Shown: one piece after another, positions 1-5,246 of the stretch
Layout: the number at the start of each line of letters is the position of its first letter
How positions within the stretch are numbered: the stretch's first letter is position 1
Assembly (NCBI GenBank): GCA_029864385.1
Contig: JAOTTL010000222.1
Coordinates: forward strand, 1-5,246
Source of the DNA: SG8-41 sp029864385
GTDB lineage: Bacteria > Pseudomonadota > Gammaproteobacteria > Burkholderiales > SG8-41
Direction of reading: 5' to 3'
DNA: 5,246 nucleotides
The notes under the pieces: model-generated
Databases searched by the model: none
Seen by the model: only the letters and a program-made list of their open reading frames with translations
What the model was told of the DNA's origin: nothing
Translations under genes and position numbers: made by a program

Positions 1-1
1 G

Positions 2-169
2 ATCCCGTTCCTGTGCCAGTCGTGCCATGAGCCGAGCGGCCACCCTAGACTGACTCCAGGTAGCTTTCCCTCCATTTTCCTGGCGCGCGGCTGCACGAAC
101 TGCCACACCCAGATCCATGGCAGCAACAACCCGGATTCGGCTAGGAACACTCGCGTCTTCCAGCGTTAA
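2..169 (+). CDS. C-terminal end of an MtrA/DmsE-family multiheme (probably decaheme) c-type cytochrome, 5' partial
   Basis: The reading frame is open from the left edge and ends at TAA (167-169), giving 55 residues. It contains two heme c attachment motifs, CQSCH near the start and CTNCH about 28 residues later. The segment ARGCTNCHTQIHGSN, followed by a short basic tail ending in Arg, resembles the C-termini of MtrA/DmsE-family periplasmic decaheme cytochromes, where the last heme motif sits close to the end. That family forms an electron wire inside an outer-membrane MtrB-type barrel, and such a barrel gene follows only 26 bases downstream, which strongly supports the assignment. The number of hemes and the signal peptide lie outside the window. 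Alternatives within the family are MtoA and PioA (iron oxidation) or DmsE (DMSO respiration); the visible fragment cannot separate them. The family call is fairly secure and the subtype is not. Confidence 0.82.
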   Translation: MPFLCQSCHEPSGHPRLTPGSFPSIFLARGCTNCHTQIHGSNNPDSARNTRVFQR

Positions 170-183
170 CAAAATGGGCTGAC

Positions 184-188
184 AGGAG
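184..188 (+). promoter_or_regulatory. Shine-Dalgarno site of the mtrB-like gene
   Basis: AGGAG lies 7 bases before the ATG at 196. It falls within the 26-base gap after the upstream cytochrome stop codon, where no promoter is seen. The site fixes the start of the porin and fits translation from a shared mRNA with the upstream cytochrome. Confidence 0.8.
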
Positions 189-195
189 ATCGAAC

Positions 196-2247
196 ATGAA
201 CACGAACACCTCCTTGAGATTCCAGCTCGCACCGATTGCGGTCGCGGTGATGGCCGTCGCCGGATCTGTCCATGCCGCCGAGGGTGACCAGCTCGAGGCG
301 ATGATCACGCCTGACAGCAGCGTCGAAGTGGGTGGCGGATACGTTGACAGCGATAACGGGTATTTCGGCGAGTACAACGGGCTGAATGAGAAGGGCTGGT
401 ATTTTCTGCTCGATGGCGACGTCAAGACGCGCGACGACCTGACCGGGACTTGGATGAGGTTAAGAGGGCGGAACCTGGGCCTCGACAGTCGCGAGCTGCG
501 CTGGGACCACAACCGCCAGGGGAATTGGGGTTATTACCTCGAGTACAACGAGATTCCGCGTTTTGAACCATTGGACGTTACGACGCCCGTAGTGGGTATT
601 GGTGGTCCCAACCTTACCCTCGGTTCGGTCACCGTTCCCGTGGACCTCGAGACCAAGCGCAAGAGATTCGGGGTGGGGTTCGACAAGATGTTCGCGAGCA
701 AATGGGGCTTCAAGCTCGACTTCCGCAATGAAAAGAAGGACGGAGAGCGGCTTTTTGGCGCGGGTAGCTTCGGCGGCGGTGGGCTGAATTTCACGCCCGA
801 GCCCATCGATTCGACGATTCGTTTATTAGACGCGATCGTCCGCTATACCGACAAGAAGTTCCAGTTGGTGGGCGGCTATTATGGGACCCAATACCGGAAC
901 GATTTCAAGGCGCTTAATTGGACATGGGGCCAATCCGCCGCCTTCAGTCCGCTCGCCCTCCCGCCGGATAACCAGTCGCACCAGCTCTACGTGACGGGCG
1001 GATACTCCTTCAATCCGACGACCCGCGGCACGTTCAAGGTCGCCTACACCAAGGCCACGCAGGATGACACTTTCATTAACAGTTTCAGTGGGCCGGGATT
1101 GTCGCTCCCCGGCCGGGCCGATCTCGGCGGCGAAATCGAGACCACGTTGCTGCAGGCGGGCATCTCGGCCCGGCCCATGCCCAAGCTTTCAATCACCGGT
1201 AACGTGCGCTACGAGGACCGGGACGACAAGACGCCGATCGCCCAATACATATTGCCGCCGACTACGGCCGGTAACACCTGGTACGGCCAGAACAAGCCCC
1301 TGAGCTTTAAGAACACGTACGGGAAGCTGGAGGCAAGCTACGCGCTGCCGAAGGGCTTCAGGGTGATCGGGGCGCTGCAGTACGACCAGAAGAACCGCAA
1401 CACGTACCCCTACCGCTCGGTAAGCCATCGCGACAAGACCGAGGAGATCTCTTATACCGCGGCGGTGCGGCGCTCGATTTCGGAGACCGTGACGGGAGGG
1501 CTCTCGTACACCTACAGCGACCGGAACGGTTCCGATTTCTACCAGAACATCACCCTTACTCCGAACGCCATCGGCAGCAACCTCGTTGCGCCGCTTAACT
1601 ATGCCGACCGGAAACGCGACAAGGTCCGGCTGTCGCTCAACTGGATGCCGGTCGAGCCGTTGTCGCTCCAGTTCTACGTTGACGACATCACTGACAAGTA
1701 CGAGGGCAACCGGGACCCATCCGTTCCCGTTCCCCTCGGGCCGCGTAACGGCGACCAGCGTGTCTACGCGATCGATGCGGCGTACAGCTTCAACCAGAAG
1801 TGGCAAGCGACCGCATGGTACAACTACAACGAGTATAAGTGGCAGAACACGATTCCGTTGGCTGCCGACACCTCGAAGGAAGAGGGCGACGCGTTTGGCG
1901 TGGGCTTTCGCGGCAAGCCGCACAGCCGCGTGGAGGTGGGTGCCGACTACAGCTACTCGGATATCCAAGACGAGTGGACGCAGCAGAGCCTAACCGCGAC
2001 GCCCATAACGCCACTGCCTATCATGACGACGCGCCTCACGCGGCTCAACCTGTTTGGGAAATTCACGTTGGACAAGCATTCGGGGCTGCGCGTCGATTAC
2101 ATCTACGATCGTTACAGCACCGACGATCCCACTTGGAGCACTTGGGTTCCCGGAGGAACAGGTAGCTTCCTCGAGGGGAGCGTGGTGAGTATCCCGTCAC
2201 CGCAAAAAGTCAACTTCGTGGGGGTGCGGTACTTCTACAATTTCTAG
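196..2247 (+). CDS. mtrB: MtrB/PioB-family outer-membrane beta-barrel porin (decaheme-associated)
   Basis: This 683-residue protein is predicted to be the outer-membrane barrel that encloses the periplasmic multiheme cytochrome encoded just upstream, insulating the heme wire across the outer membrane. The start at 196 is supported by a good ribosome site and a Sec signal peptide: Arg8, a hydrophobic run at residues 11-24, and cleavage after VHA (27) or HAA (28). The mature protein is built of alternating amphipathic segments rich in Tyr, Trp, Gly and Asp/Asn, and ends in YFYNF with a C-terminal Phe, the usual BAM recognition signal. Typical family stretches include the WRLRGRNLGLD-like region near residues 87-97 and the LRWD...YYLEYNEIPRF region just after it. 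The length is close to the roughly 700 residues of Shewanella MtrB. The protein has no cysteine at all, so it lacks the N-terminal CXXC of Shewanella MtrB. Two tandem stop codons (TAGTAG) and an intrinsic terminator follow. Family confidence is high; whether it is functionally MtrB, MtoB or PioB is open. Confidence 0.9.
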   Translation: MNTNTSLRFQLAPIAVAVMAVAGSVHAAEGDQLEAMITPDSSVEVGGGYVDSDNGYFGEYNGLNEKGWYFLLDGDVKTRDDLTGTWMRLRGRNLGLDSRELRWDHNRQGNWGYYLEYNEIPRFEPLDVTTPVVGIGGPNLTLGSVTVPVDLETKRKRFGVGFDKMFASKWGFKLDFRNEKKDGERLFGAGSFGGGGLNFTPEPIDSTIRLLDAIVRYTDKKFQLVGGYYGTQYRNDFKALNWTWGQSAAFSPLALPPDNQSHQLYVTGGYSFNPTTRGTFKVAYTKATQDDTFINSFSGPGLSLPGRADLGGEIETTLLQAGISARPMPKLSITGNVRYEDRDDKTPIAQYILPPTTAGNTWYGQNKPLSFKNTYGKLEASYALPKGFRVIGALQYDQKNRNTYPYRSVSHRDKTEEISYTAAVRRSISETVTGGLSYTYSDRNGSDFYQNITLTPNAIGSNLVAPLNYADRKRDKVRLSLNWMPVEPLSLQFYVDDITDKYEGNRDPSVPVPLGPRNGDQRVYAIDAAYSFNQKWQATAWYNYNEYKWQNTIPLAADTSKEEGDAFGVGFRGKPHSRVEVGADYSYSDIQDEWTQQSLTATPITPLPIMTTRLTRLNLFGKFTLDKHSGLRVDYIYDRYSTDDPTWSTWVPGGTGSFLEGSVVSIPSPQKVNFVGVRYFYNF

Positions 2248-2281
2248 TAGGAGCGCACGCCGGATCGGGTATCACGCGAGG

Positions 2282-2313
2282 AAGGCGCCCCGACATCTCG
2301 GGGCGTTTTCCTT
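2282..2313 (+). terminator. Rho-independent terminator after the cytochrome-porin operon
   Basis: A perfect 8-bp GC-rich stem, CGCCCCGA (2286-2293) and TCGGGGCG (2298-2305), closes a 4-base CATC loop and is followed directly by TTTTCCTT. AAGG before the stem can extend pairing into the T run. It lies 38 bases past the porin stop, so it marks the end of the mtrA-mtrB-like transcription unit and separates it from the next cytochrome gene. Confidence 0.9.
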
Positions 2314-2348
2314 GCGCACCCATGGCCGTATGCGGCTCTCCGGAGCCT

Positions 2349-2380
2349 GGACGCCGGGGCGAGTCGATTGTCCGGCGTTC
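2349..2380. repeat. Inverted repeat in the intergenic region
   Basis: ACGCCGG (2351-2357) and CCGGCGT (2372-2378) are perfect inverted copies. One further G-C pair and one G-T pair extend the arms to 2349-2357 and 2372-2380, around a 14-base centre. No T run follows, so it is not a standard terminator. It could be a weak RNA hairpin, a protein-binding dyad, or chance in GC-rich DNA. Confidence 0.35.
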
Positions 2381-2447
2381 CATTGCACCACGATTCACGA
2401 ATCACCGTTCCGGCCAGCTTTTATCTACGGTTTCAATTCGCGGAATG

Positions 2448-2461
2448 TTGCGCCACATCAA
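2448..2461 (+). promoter_or_regulatory. Candidate FNR/Anr-family binding site
   Basis: TTGCG-CCAC-ATCAA matches the FNR consensus TTGAT-N4-ATCAA at 8 of 10 defined positions, with the right half perfect. Its centre (2454.5) lies about 42.5 bases before the start site predicted from the downstream -10 element, which is close to the -41.5 position of class II FNR-activated promoters. Control by oxygen would make sense for an anaerobic or microaerobic electron transport gene. The site is single and imperfect, so it remains a prediction. Confidence 0.4.
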
Positions 2462-2484
2462 ATCACTCGGCACGCCTATCGAGC

Positions 2485-2490
2485 TAAAAT
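2485..2490 (+). promoter_or_regulatory. Candidate -10 element for the cbcL-like gene
   Basis: TAAAAT matches 5 of 6 bases of the TATAAT consensus and sits in the most AT-rich patch of the gap (TAAAATAATTTG). No good -35 hexamer is found 16-18 bases upstream, which is usual for activator-dependent promoters, and the FNR-like box at 2448-2461 covers roughly the place of a -35. The inferred start near 2497 leaves a 5' leader of about 114 bases before the ATG at 2611. Confidence 0.38.
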
Positions 2491-2546
2491 AATTTGCCGC
2501 AGTGATTGAAAGGTTTCGACTGCCGGTTTCGCGGCCTGAGGCGGCA

Positions 2547-2569
2547 CGGTGGTTTGCCTCTAGCCACCG
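2547..2569 (+). other. Possible hairpin in the 5' leader of the cbcL-like gene
   Basis: CGGTGG (2547-2552) and CCACCG (2564-2569) form a perfect 6-bp stem. It can be extended inward by a T-G and a T-A pair to 8 bp with a 7-base loop. It lies 41 bases before the ATG, inside the predicted leader. It could affect mRNA stability or translation. No known riboswitch is recognised, and chance cannot be ruled out at this GC content. Confidence 0.3.
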
Positions 2570-2610
2570 GAACAGGAACTCGGTCAATCAACAATAGGTT
2601 AACCAGTGTC

Positions 2611-4407
2611 ATGCAGGTGCCAGGTCTGGTGAGATTCGTGGTCAGAGCCGCTCTGTTGGCGGCGGTGGGAATCGTCGGGCACGGCCCGGCCCACGGCGCG
2701 GAAATCGAAGGCCGGGCGCAACTGGATGTGAGCAACAATTCGGTGTGCCTTGGCTGCCATAGTAATCCCGTTTTTGCAACTCCCGGCGCCGACGAAAAAA
2801 TTCGCTCGTTACACGTAAGCGAGGCGGTTTTCGCCGCCAGCGTGCACGGCAAGATGCAGTTTCCCTGCGTCACGTGCCACGTCAGGATCAAGGGGCTTCC
2901 GCACAAGAAGCCGACCGTGACGCCCGCGGAATGGCGCCGCAGCATTCCCGACCTGTGCGGAAACTGCCACGCCAAACAACGGGCCGCCTACGAAAAGTCC
3001 GTGCATGGCGATGAGGTCATCTGGAAGAACAACGCGAAAGCGGCCGTCTGCTCGGATTGCCACCGCCCCCATGAAGTCGAGCGTCCGGCAACCGCTTCGG
3101 CGAGGCTTGCCATCACCCAGAACTGCGGCAACTGCCACGCCAACAGCCTCAAGTCCTACACTCAAACTTACCATGGGCAGATCACCAGGCTCGGCTATGC
3201 CTACACGGCCAAATGCTTTAACTGCCACGGCAGCCACGGCATCCAGCGCACGCGCGATCCCAACTCGAAGGTGCACCCGGATAACCGGCTGAAGACCTGC
3301 CAGCAATGCCACACCGGCGCGACCAAGGGCTTCGTCACGTTCGAGCCGCATGCGAATACCCATGATTACGGCCGTTACCCCTACATGTGGGCCGCATCGA
3401 AGTTCATGATCGCGCTCCTGCTGAGCGTGTTCGCCTTTTTCTGGACGCACTCGACGCTGTGGTTCTACCGCGAATACCGGGATCGCCGGGATCGCCGGGA
3501 TCGCCGGGATCGCCGGGAGGGCGATCGCCGGGAGGACAAGAGCGCGCCCCACGTCGTAACCGGCGAGTTGCCGCAACTGCAAGGCAAGCACTTCAGCCGC
3601 TTCGGGCCGGCGTGGCGGATCGCCCACCTTGCCTTCGCTGGGAGCGTAATGATGCTGGTGTTGACCGGCATGGCGGTGTTGTACGCCGAAACGGGGTGGG
3701 CCAAGTTCATCGTCGGCGCGCTGGGCGGCCCGCGCGCGGCGGGCATCTTGCACCGGGTGAGCGCGGCCATCATGCTGGGAATATTCTTCATCCACCTCGT
3801 CTACATGGCGATCCGGGTGGTGCCAACATGGAAATTGTCCCATTGGTTCGGGCCAACCTCGCTGGTGCCGAACTGGAAGGATCTGCGGGATATGCTGGCC
3901 ATGTTCGAGTGGTTCCTCGGCAAGGGACCGCGGCCGGCCTTTGACCGGTGGACGTACTGGGAGAAATTCGACTATTGGGCGGTGTTCTGGGGCATGGCCA
4001 TCATTGGTGGAAGCGGCATGATGCTGGCGTTCAAGGAAACGATCGCATCGGTCCTGCCCGGCTGGGTGTTCAACGTTGCGACGCTCGTGCACGGGGAAGA
4101 AGCGATTCTCGCCGCGGTGTTCCTGTTCACCGTGCACTTCTTCAACAACCATTTCCGGCCGGACAAGTTCCCGCTGGACATCGTGATGTTCACCGGGGCG
4201 ATTCCGCTGGAGGAGTTTAAGCGCGAGCACACCCTCGAGTACAAACGCCTGGTCCAGACCGGGCAACTCGAGAAGTATCTGGTCGACGCCCCGTCCCAGC
4301 CCATGACGCTGGGCTCCACGCTCCTCGGGTTCACGCTGATCGGCGTGGGGCTGACGCTGCTCGTGCTGGTGTTCGTTGGTTTTGCGGGCGTTCTCAACGG
4401 GAGTTAG
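2611..4407 (+). CDS. CbcL-like inner-membrane fusion: seven-heme c-type domain plus HydC/FdnI-type di-heme cytochrome b domain
   Basis: This 598-residue protein is predicted to link the quinone pool to periplasmic electron carriers. The ATG at 2611 starts a clear Sec signal (VRFVVRAALLAAVGIVG, cleavage near HGA-E, residues 29-31). The frame stays open to a TTG at 2506, but that extension is not signal-like. The ribosome site is weak (AGG at 2596-2598). Seven CXXCH motifs begin at residues 46, 86, 116, 147, 172, 202 and 230; motifs 4 and 6 read CXXCHxxH. Membrane helix 1 (about 264-286) is followed by a charged Asp-Arg-Arg repeat (291-307), predicted to be cytoplasmic. Helices 2-5 (about 337-359, 380-401, 456-474, 490-512) form the b-type core, with candidate heme ligands His339, His381, His395, His494 and His509. 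His381 and His395 are 14 residues apart. A sixth helix (571-595) ends the protein. The c-plus-b order matches Geobacter CbcL, which has nine c hemes. Orthology is not proven; it could be another quinol:cytochrome oxidoreductase of this kind. Confidence 0.85.
   Translation: MQVPGLVRFVVRAALLAAVGIVGHGPAHGAEIEGRAQLDVSNNSVCLGCHSNPVFATPGADEKIRSLHVSEAVFAASVHGKMQFPCVTCHVRIKGLPHKKPTVTPAEWRRSIPDLCGNCHAKQRAAYEKSVHGDEVIWKNNAKAAVCSDCHRPHEVERPATASARLAITQNCGNCHANSLKSYTQTYHGQITRLGYAYTAKCFNCHGSHGIQRTRDPNSKVHPDNRLKTCQQCHTGATKGFVTFEPHANTHDYGRYPYMWAASKFMIALLLSVFAFFWTHSTLWFYREYRDRRDRRDRRDRREGDRREDKSAPHVVTGELPQLQGKHFSRFGPAWRIAHLAFAGSVMMLVLTGMAVLYAETGWAKFIVGALGGPRAAGILHRVSAAIMLGIFFIHLVYMAIRVVPTWKLSHWFGPTSLVPNWKDLRDMLAMFEWFLGKGPRPAFDRWTYWEKFDYWAVFWGMAIIGGSGMMLAFKETIASVLPGWVFNVATLVHGEEAILAAVFLFTVHFFNNHFRPDKFPLDIVMFTGAIPLEEFKREHTLEYKRLVQTGQLEKYLVDAPSQPMTLGSTLLGFTLIGVGLTLLVLVFVGFAGVLNGS
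3481..3531 (+). repeat. 9-bp coding minisatellite (GATCGCCGG) encoding Asp-Arg-Arg
   Basis: Four perfect tandem copies of GATCGCCGG occupy 3481-3516. A fifth perfect copy (3523-3531) follows after a 6-base spacer (GAGGGC), so the frame is kept. Each unit encodes Asp-Arg-Arg. The preceding codons (Glu-Tyr-Arg, ending ATACCGG) look like a degenerate unit. The copies are identical at the DNA level, suggesting recent slippage or recombination rather than selection on protein alone. The repeat lies between the first membrane helix and the b-type domain of the cbcL-like protein, on the predicted cytoplasmic side. Confidence 0.95.
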
Positions 4408-4520
4408 CGGAGATTCACCGGTCTCCCGGCGCGAGCGGTCCCGCGATCACGGCGGCGGTTGCGTGCCATGCTGCGGCTCATGTTTCTTGATTCTTCTAGT
4501 CGCTCTAAAGCAACAGGCCG
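4408..4520. other. Convergent intergenic gap with no supported feature
   Basis: This 113-base stretch lies between the stop codons of the cbcL-like gene and the minus-strand ccmI-like gene. I looked for terminator hairpins on both strands and found only 4-bp dyads (for example CGCG pairs near 4433-4444) without T runs. No tRNA, small gene or repeat is evident. Confidence 0.6.
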
Positions 4521-5246
4521 CTACCGCACTTCCGAATCGATCACCACGCTCACGCCATTCGCGCCCACCTGAATGGGCGCGCTGAGGCCCTGCAGGTCGC
4601 CTGGCTGCGGCACGGCGTTGGCGCTCTTCGAGACGCGCGCGCCGATCACCACTTGCGGAAAGCTTGAGAGCTTCATCGCCGGCGTCATGGCCATCGAGTC
4701 GTCGAGCGTGAACTCGAGGGGCAGATCGCGCGCCTGGCGGCGCAGGATGGCAAGCGGCATGCGCGGGCCCTGCGCGGCGCGCGCGAAGACAAAGACGGTA
4801 TCGGTTGGCGCGATCTTGCCGGCGAGCTCGGGTGCAAGCTTCACGACGCCGCTCACTCGGCCGCCCGCATCAGCCGGCGCGGGCGCTAGTGCGGGCGCCG
4901 GTGCGGCGGGCGAGGCTGCCGCGAGCGCACCGCCGGCGAGGGAGCGCGCCTCGGCGATGTTCGAGCGCACGACCTGTGCAGCCTCCGAATCCGGTGGAAG
5001 CACGGTCAGCATGCGTTCCCAGTACTGGACTGCGTTGGCGTAATCCCTGCGATTGAACGCTGCCGTGGCGGCCAGCGCGAGTGCCTTGGTGTTGGCCGGG
5101 TCGATTGCCAGAGCGCGCGCGATCAGCTTCTCCGGCTCGCCCTCGAGGTTGCGCCCCTGCGCCATGCCGAGCGCGTCCGCATAGTCCGCGAGCAGCTGAG
5201 CGTCGTTGGGGGTACGCGCCGCTGCGTTGGCATAGGCCTCCACCGA
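4521..5246 (-). CDS. ccmI: CcmI (CycH)-like c-type cytochrome biogenesis protein, 5' partial
   Basis: The minus-strand frame is open to the right edge and stops at TAG (4523-4521), giving about 241 residues of the C-terminal part. In order there are: TPR-like helices (for example ALAIDPANTKALALAATAAF, then RRDYANAVQYWERMLTVLPP); a low-complexity Ala/Pro linker encoded near 4860-4930; and a beta-rich C-terminal domain (VSGVVKLAPELAGK, TVFVFARAAQGPRMPLAI, FTLDDSMAM, GARVSKSANAVPQPGDL) that is characteristic of CcmI. CcmI is a subunit of the System I heme lyase complex that presents apocytochrome c for heme attachment in the periplasm. The GTG at 5243 is probably an internal Val codon; the true start and N-terminal membrane helices lie beyond the window. 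It converges on the cbcL-like gene across a 113-base gap in which no terminator is evident. Multiheme cytochromes such as those here need this pathway. Confidence 0.85.
   Translation of the reverse strand, partial: SVEAYANAAARTPNDAQLLADYADALGMAQGRNLEGEPEKLIARALAIDPANTKALALAATAAFNRRDYANAVQYWERMLTVLPPDSEAAQVVRSNIAEARSLAGGALAAASPAAPAPALAPAPADAGGRVSGVVKLAPELAGKIAPTDTVFVFARAAQGPRMPLAILRRQARDLPLEFTLDDSMAMTPAMKLSSFPQVVIGARVSKSANAVPQPGDLQGLSAPIQVGANGVSVVIDSEVR

Noticed and set aside
1189..1968. Minus-strand open frame of 259 codons inside the mtrB-like gene
   Set aside because: It is a GC-rich antisense shadow of a well supported beta-barrel gene, with no recognisable protein family.
2494..2534. TTGCCG or TTGAAA as -35 boxes for a promoter downstream of 2494
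   Set aside because: No acceptable -10 hexamer lies 16-18 bases after either one.
2506..2610. TTG start giving the cbcL-like protein 35 extra N-terminal residues
   Set aside because: The extension is not conserved-looking and would bury the Sec signal peptide that begins at the ATG at 2611. No ribosome site precedes the TTG, and it lies only about 9 bases from the predicted transcription start.
3521..3528. GCGATCGC palindrome, like the cyanobacterial HIP1 element
   Set aside because: Only one copy is seen, and it arises from the GATCGCCGG repeat unit next to GC. Nothing else in the window is cyanobacterial.
3481..3531. Short direct repeats considered as a CRISPR array or iteron set
   Set aside because: The units are 9 bp, contiguous, without spacers and in frame within a coding region, so they are a coding tandem repeat.
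2809..4266. Long minus-strand open frame (485 codons) opposite the cbcL-like gene
   Set aside because: It is antisense to a gene with seven heme motifs and clear membrane helices. It is rich in Arg, Pro, Ala, Val and His as expected from a GC-rich shadow frame, and no domain or ribosome site is recognised.
4860..4930. GC-rich repetitive patch in the ccmI-like gene
   Set aside because: It encodes the Ala/Pro linker between the TPR and C-terminal domains. The repetition reflects low-complexity protein, not a separate DNA element.

Overview
The window reads as part of the genome of a GC-rich Gram-negative bacterium, most likely a beta- (or gamma-) proteobacterium. It carries an outer-membrane beta-barrel gene, Sec-type signal peptides, many c-type cytochrome heme motifs, and a CcmI-type cytochrome c maturation gene, which belongs to the Proteobacterial System I (Ccm) pathway. 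I cannot name the species from sequence alone. Almost everything here concerns moving electrons across the cell envelope. Layout: (1) Positions 2-169 are the last 55 codons of a multiheme c-type cytochrome with two CXXCH motifs, best read as the C-terminus of an MtrA/DmsE-family decaheme periplasmic cytochrome. (2) After 26 bases with a clear Shine-Dalgarno, positions 196-2247 encode a 683-residue MtrB/PioB-family outer-membrane porin, the barrel that sheathes MtrA. The pair ends in a strong intrinsic terminator at 2282-2313. (3) A 363-base gap (2248-2610) holds the terminator, two inverted repeats and a candidate FNR/Anr-type promoter. (4) Positions 2611-4407 encode a 598-residue inner-membrane fusion: a signal peptide, a periplasmic domain with seven CXXCH motifs, a first membrane helix, a strongly charged cytoplasmic Asp-Arg-Arg repeat encoded by a perfect 9-bp tandem repeat, and a C-terminal di-heme b-type domain of the HydC/FdnI type. 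This is the architecture of Geobacter CbcL. (5) A 113-base gap (4408-4520) has no feature I can support. (6) Positions 4521-5246, on the minus strand, are the C-terminal part of a CcmI (CycH)-like cytochrome c biogenesis protein that runs off the window. Working model (inference): the cbcL-like protein exchanges electrons with the quinone pool through its b hemes and passes them through its seven c hemes to or from the periplasm. The MtrA-like cytochrome inside the MtrB-like barrel carries them across the outer membrane. The Ccm system, partly encoded next door, attaches the hemes. Direction is not determined by the sequence: it could be Fe(III)/mineral/humic reduction, or Fe(II) oxidation as in MtoAB/PioAB organisms. 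No outer-surface MtrC/OmcA-type cytochrome is visible in the window. The most notable points are the pairing of an Mtr-type conduit with a CbcL-like quinone module, the in-frame minisatellite inside that module, and the FNR-like box placed at the class II activator position.
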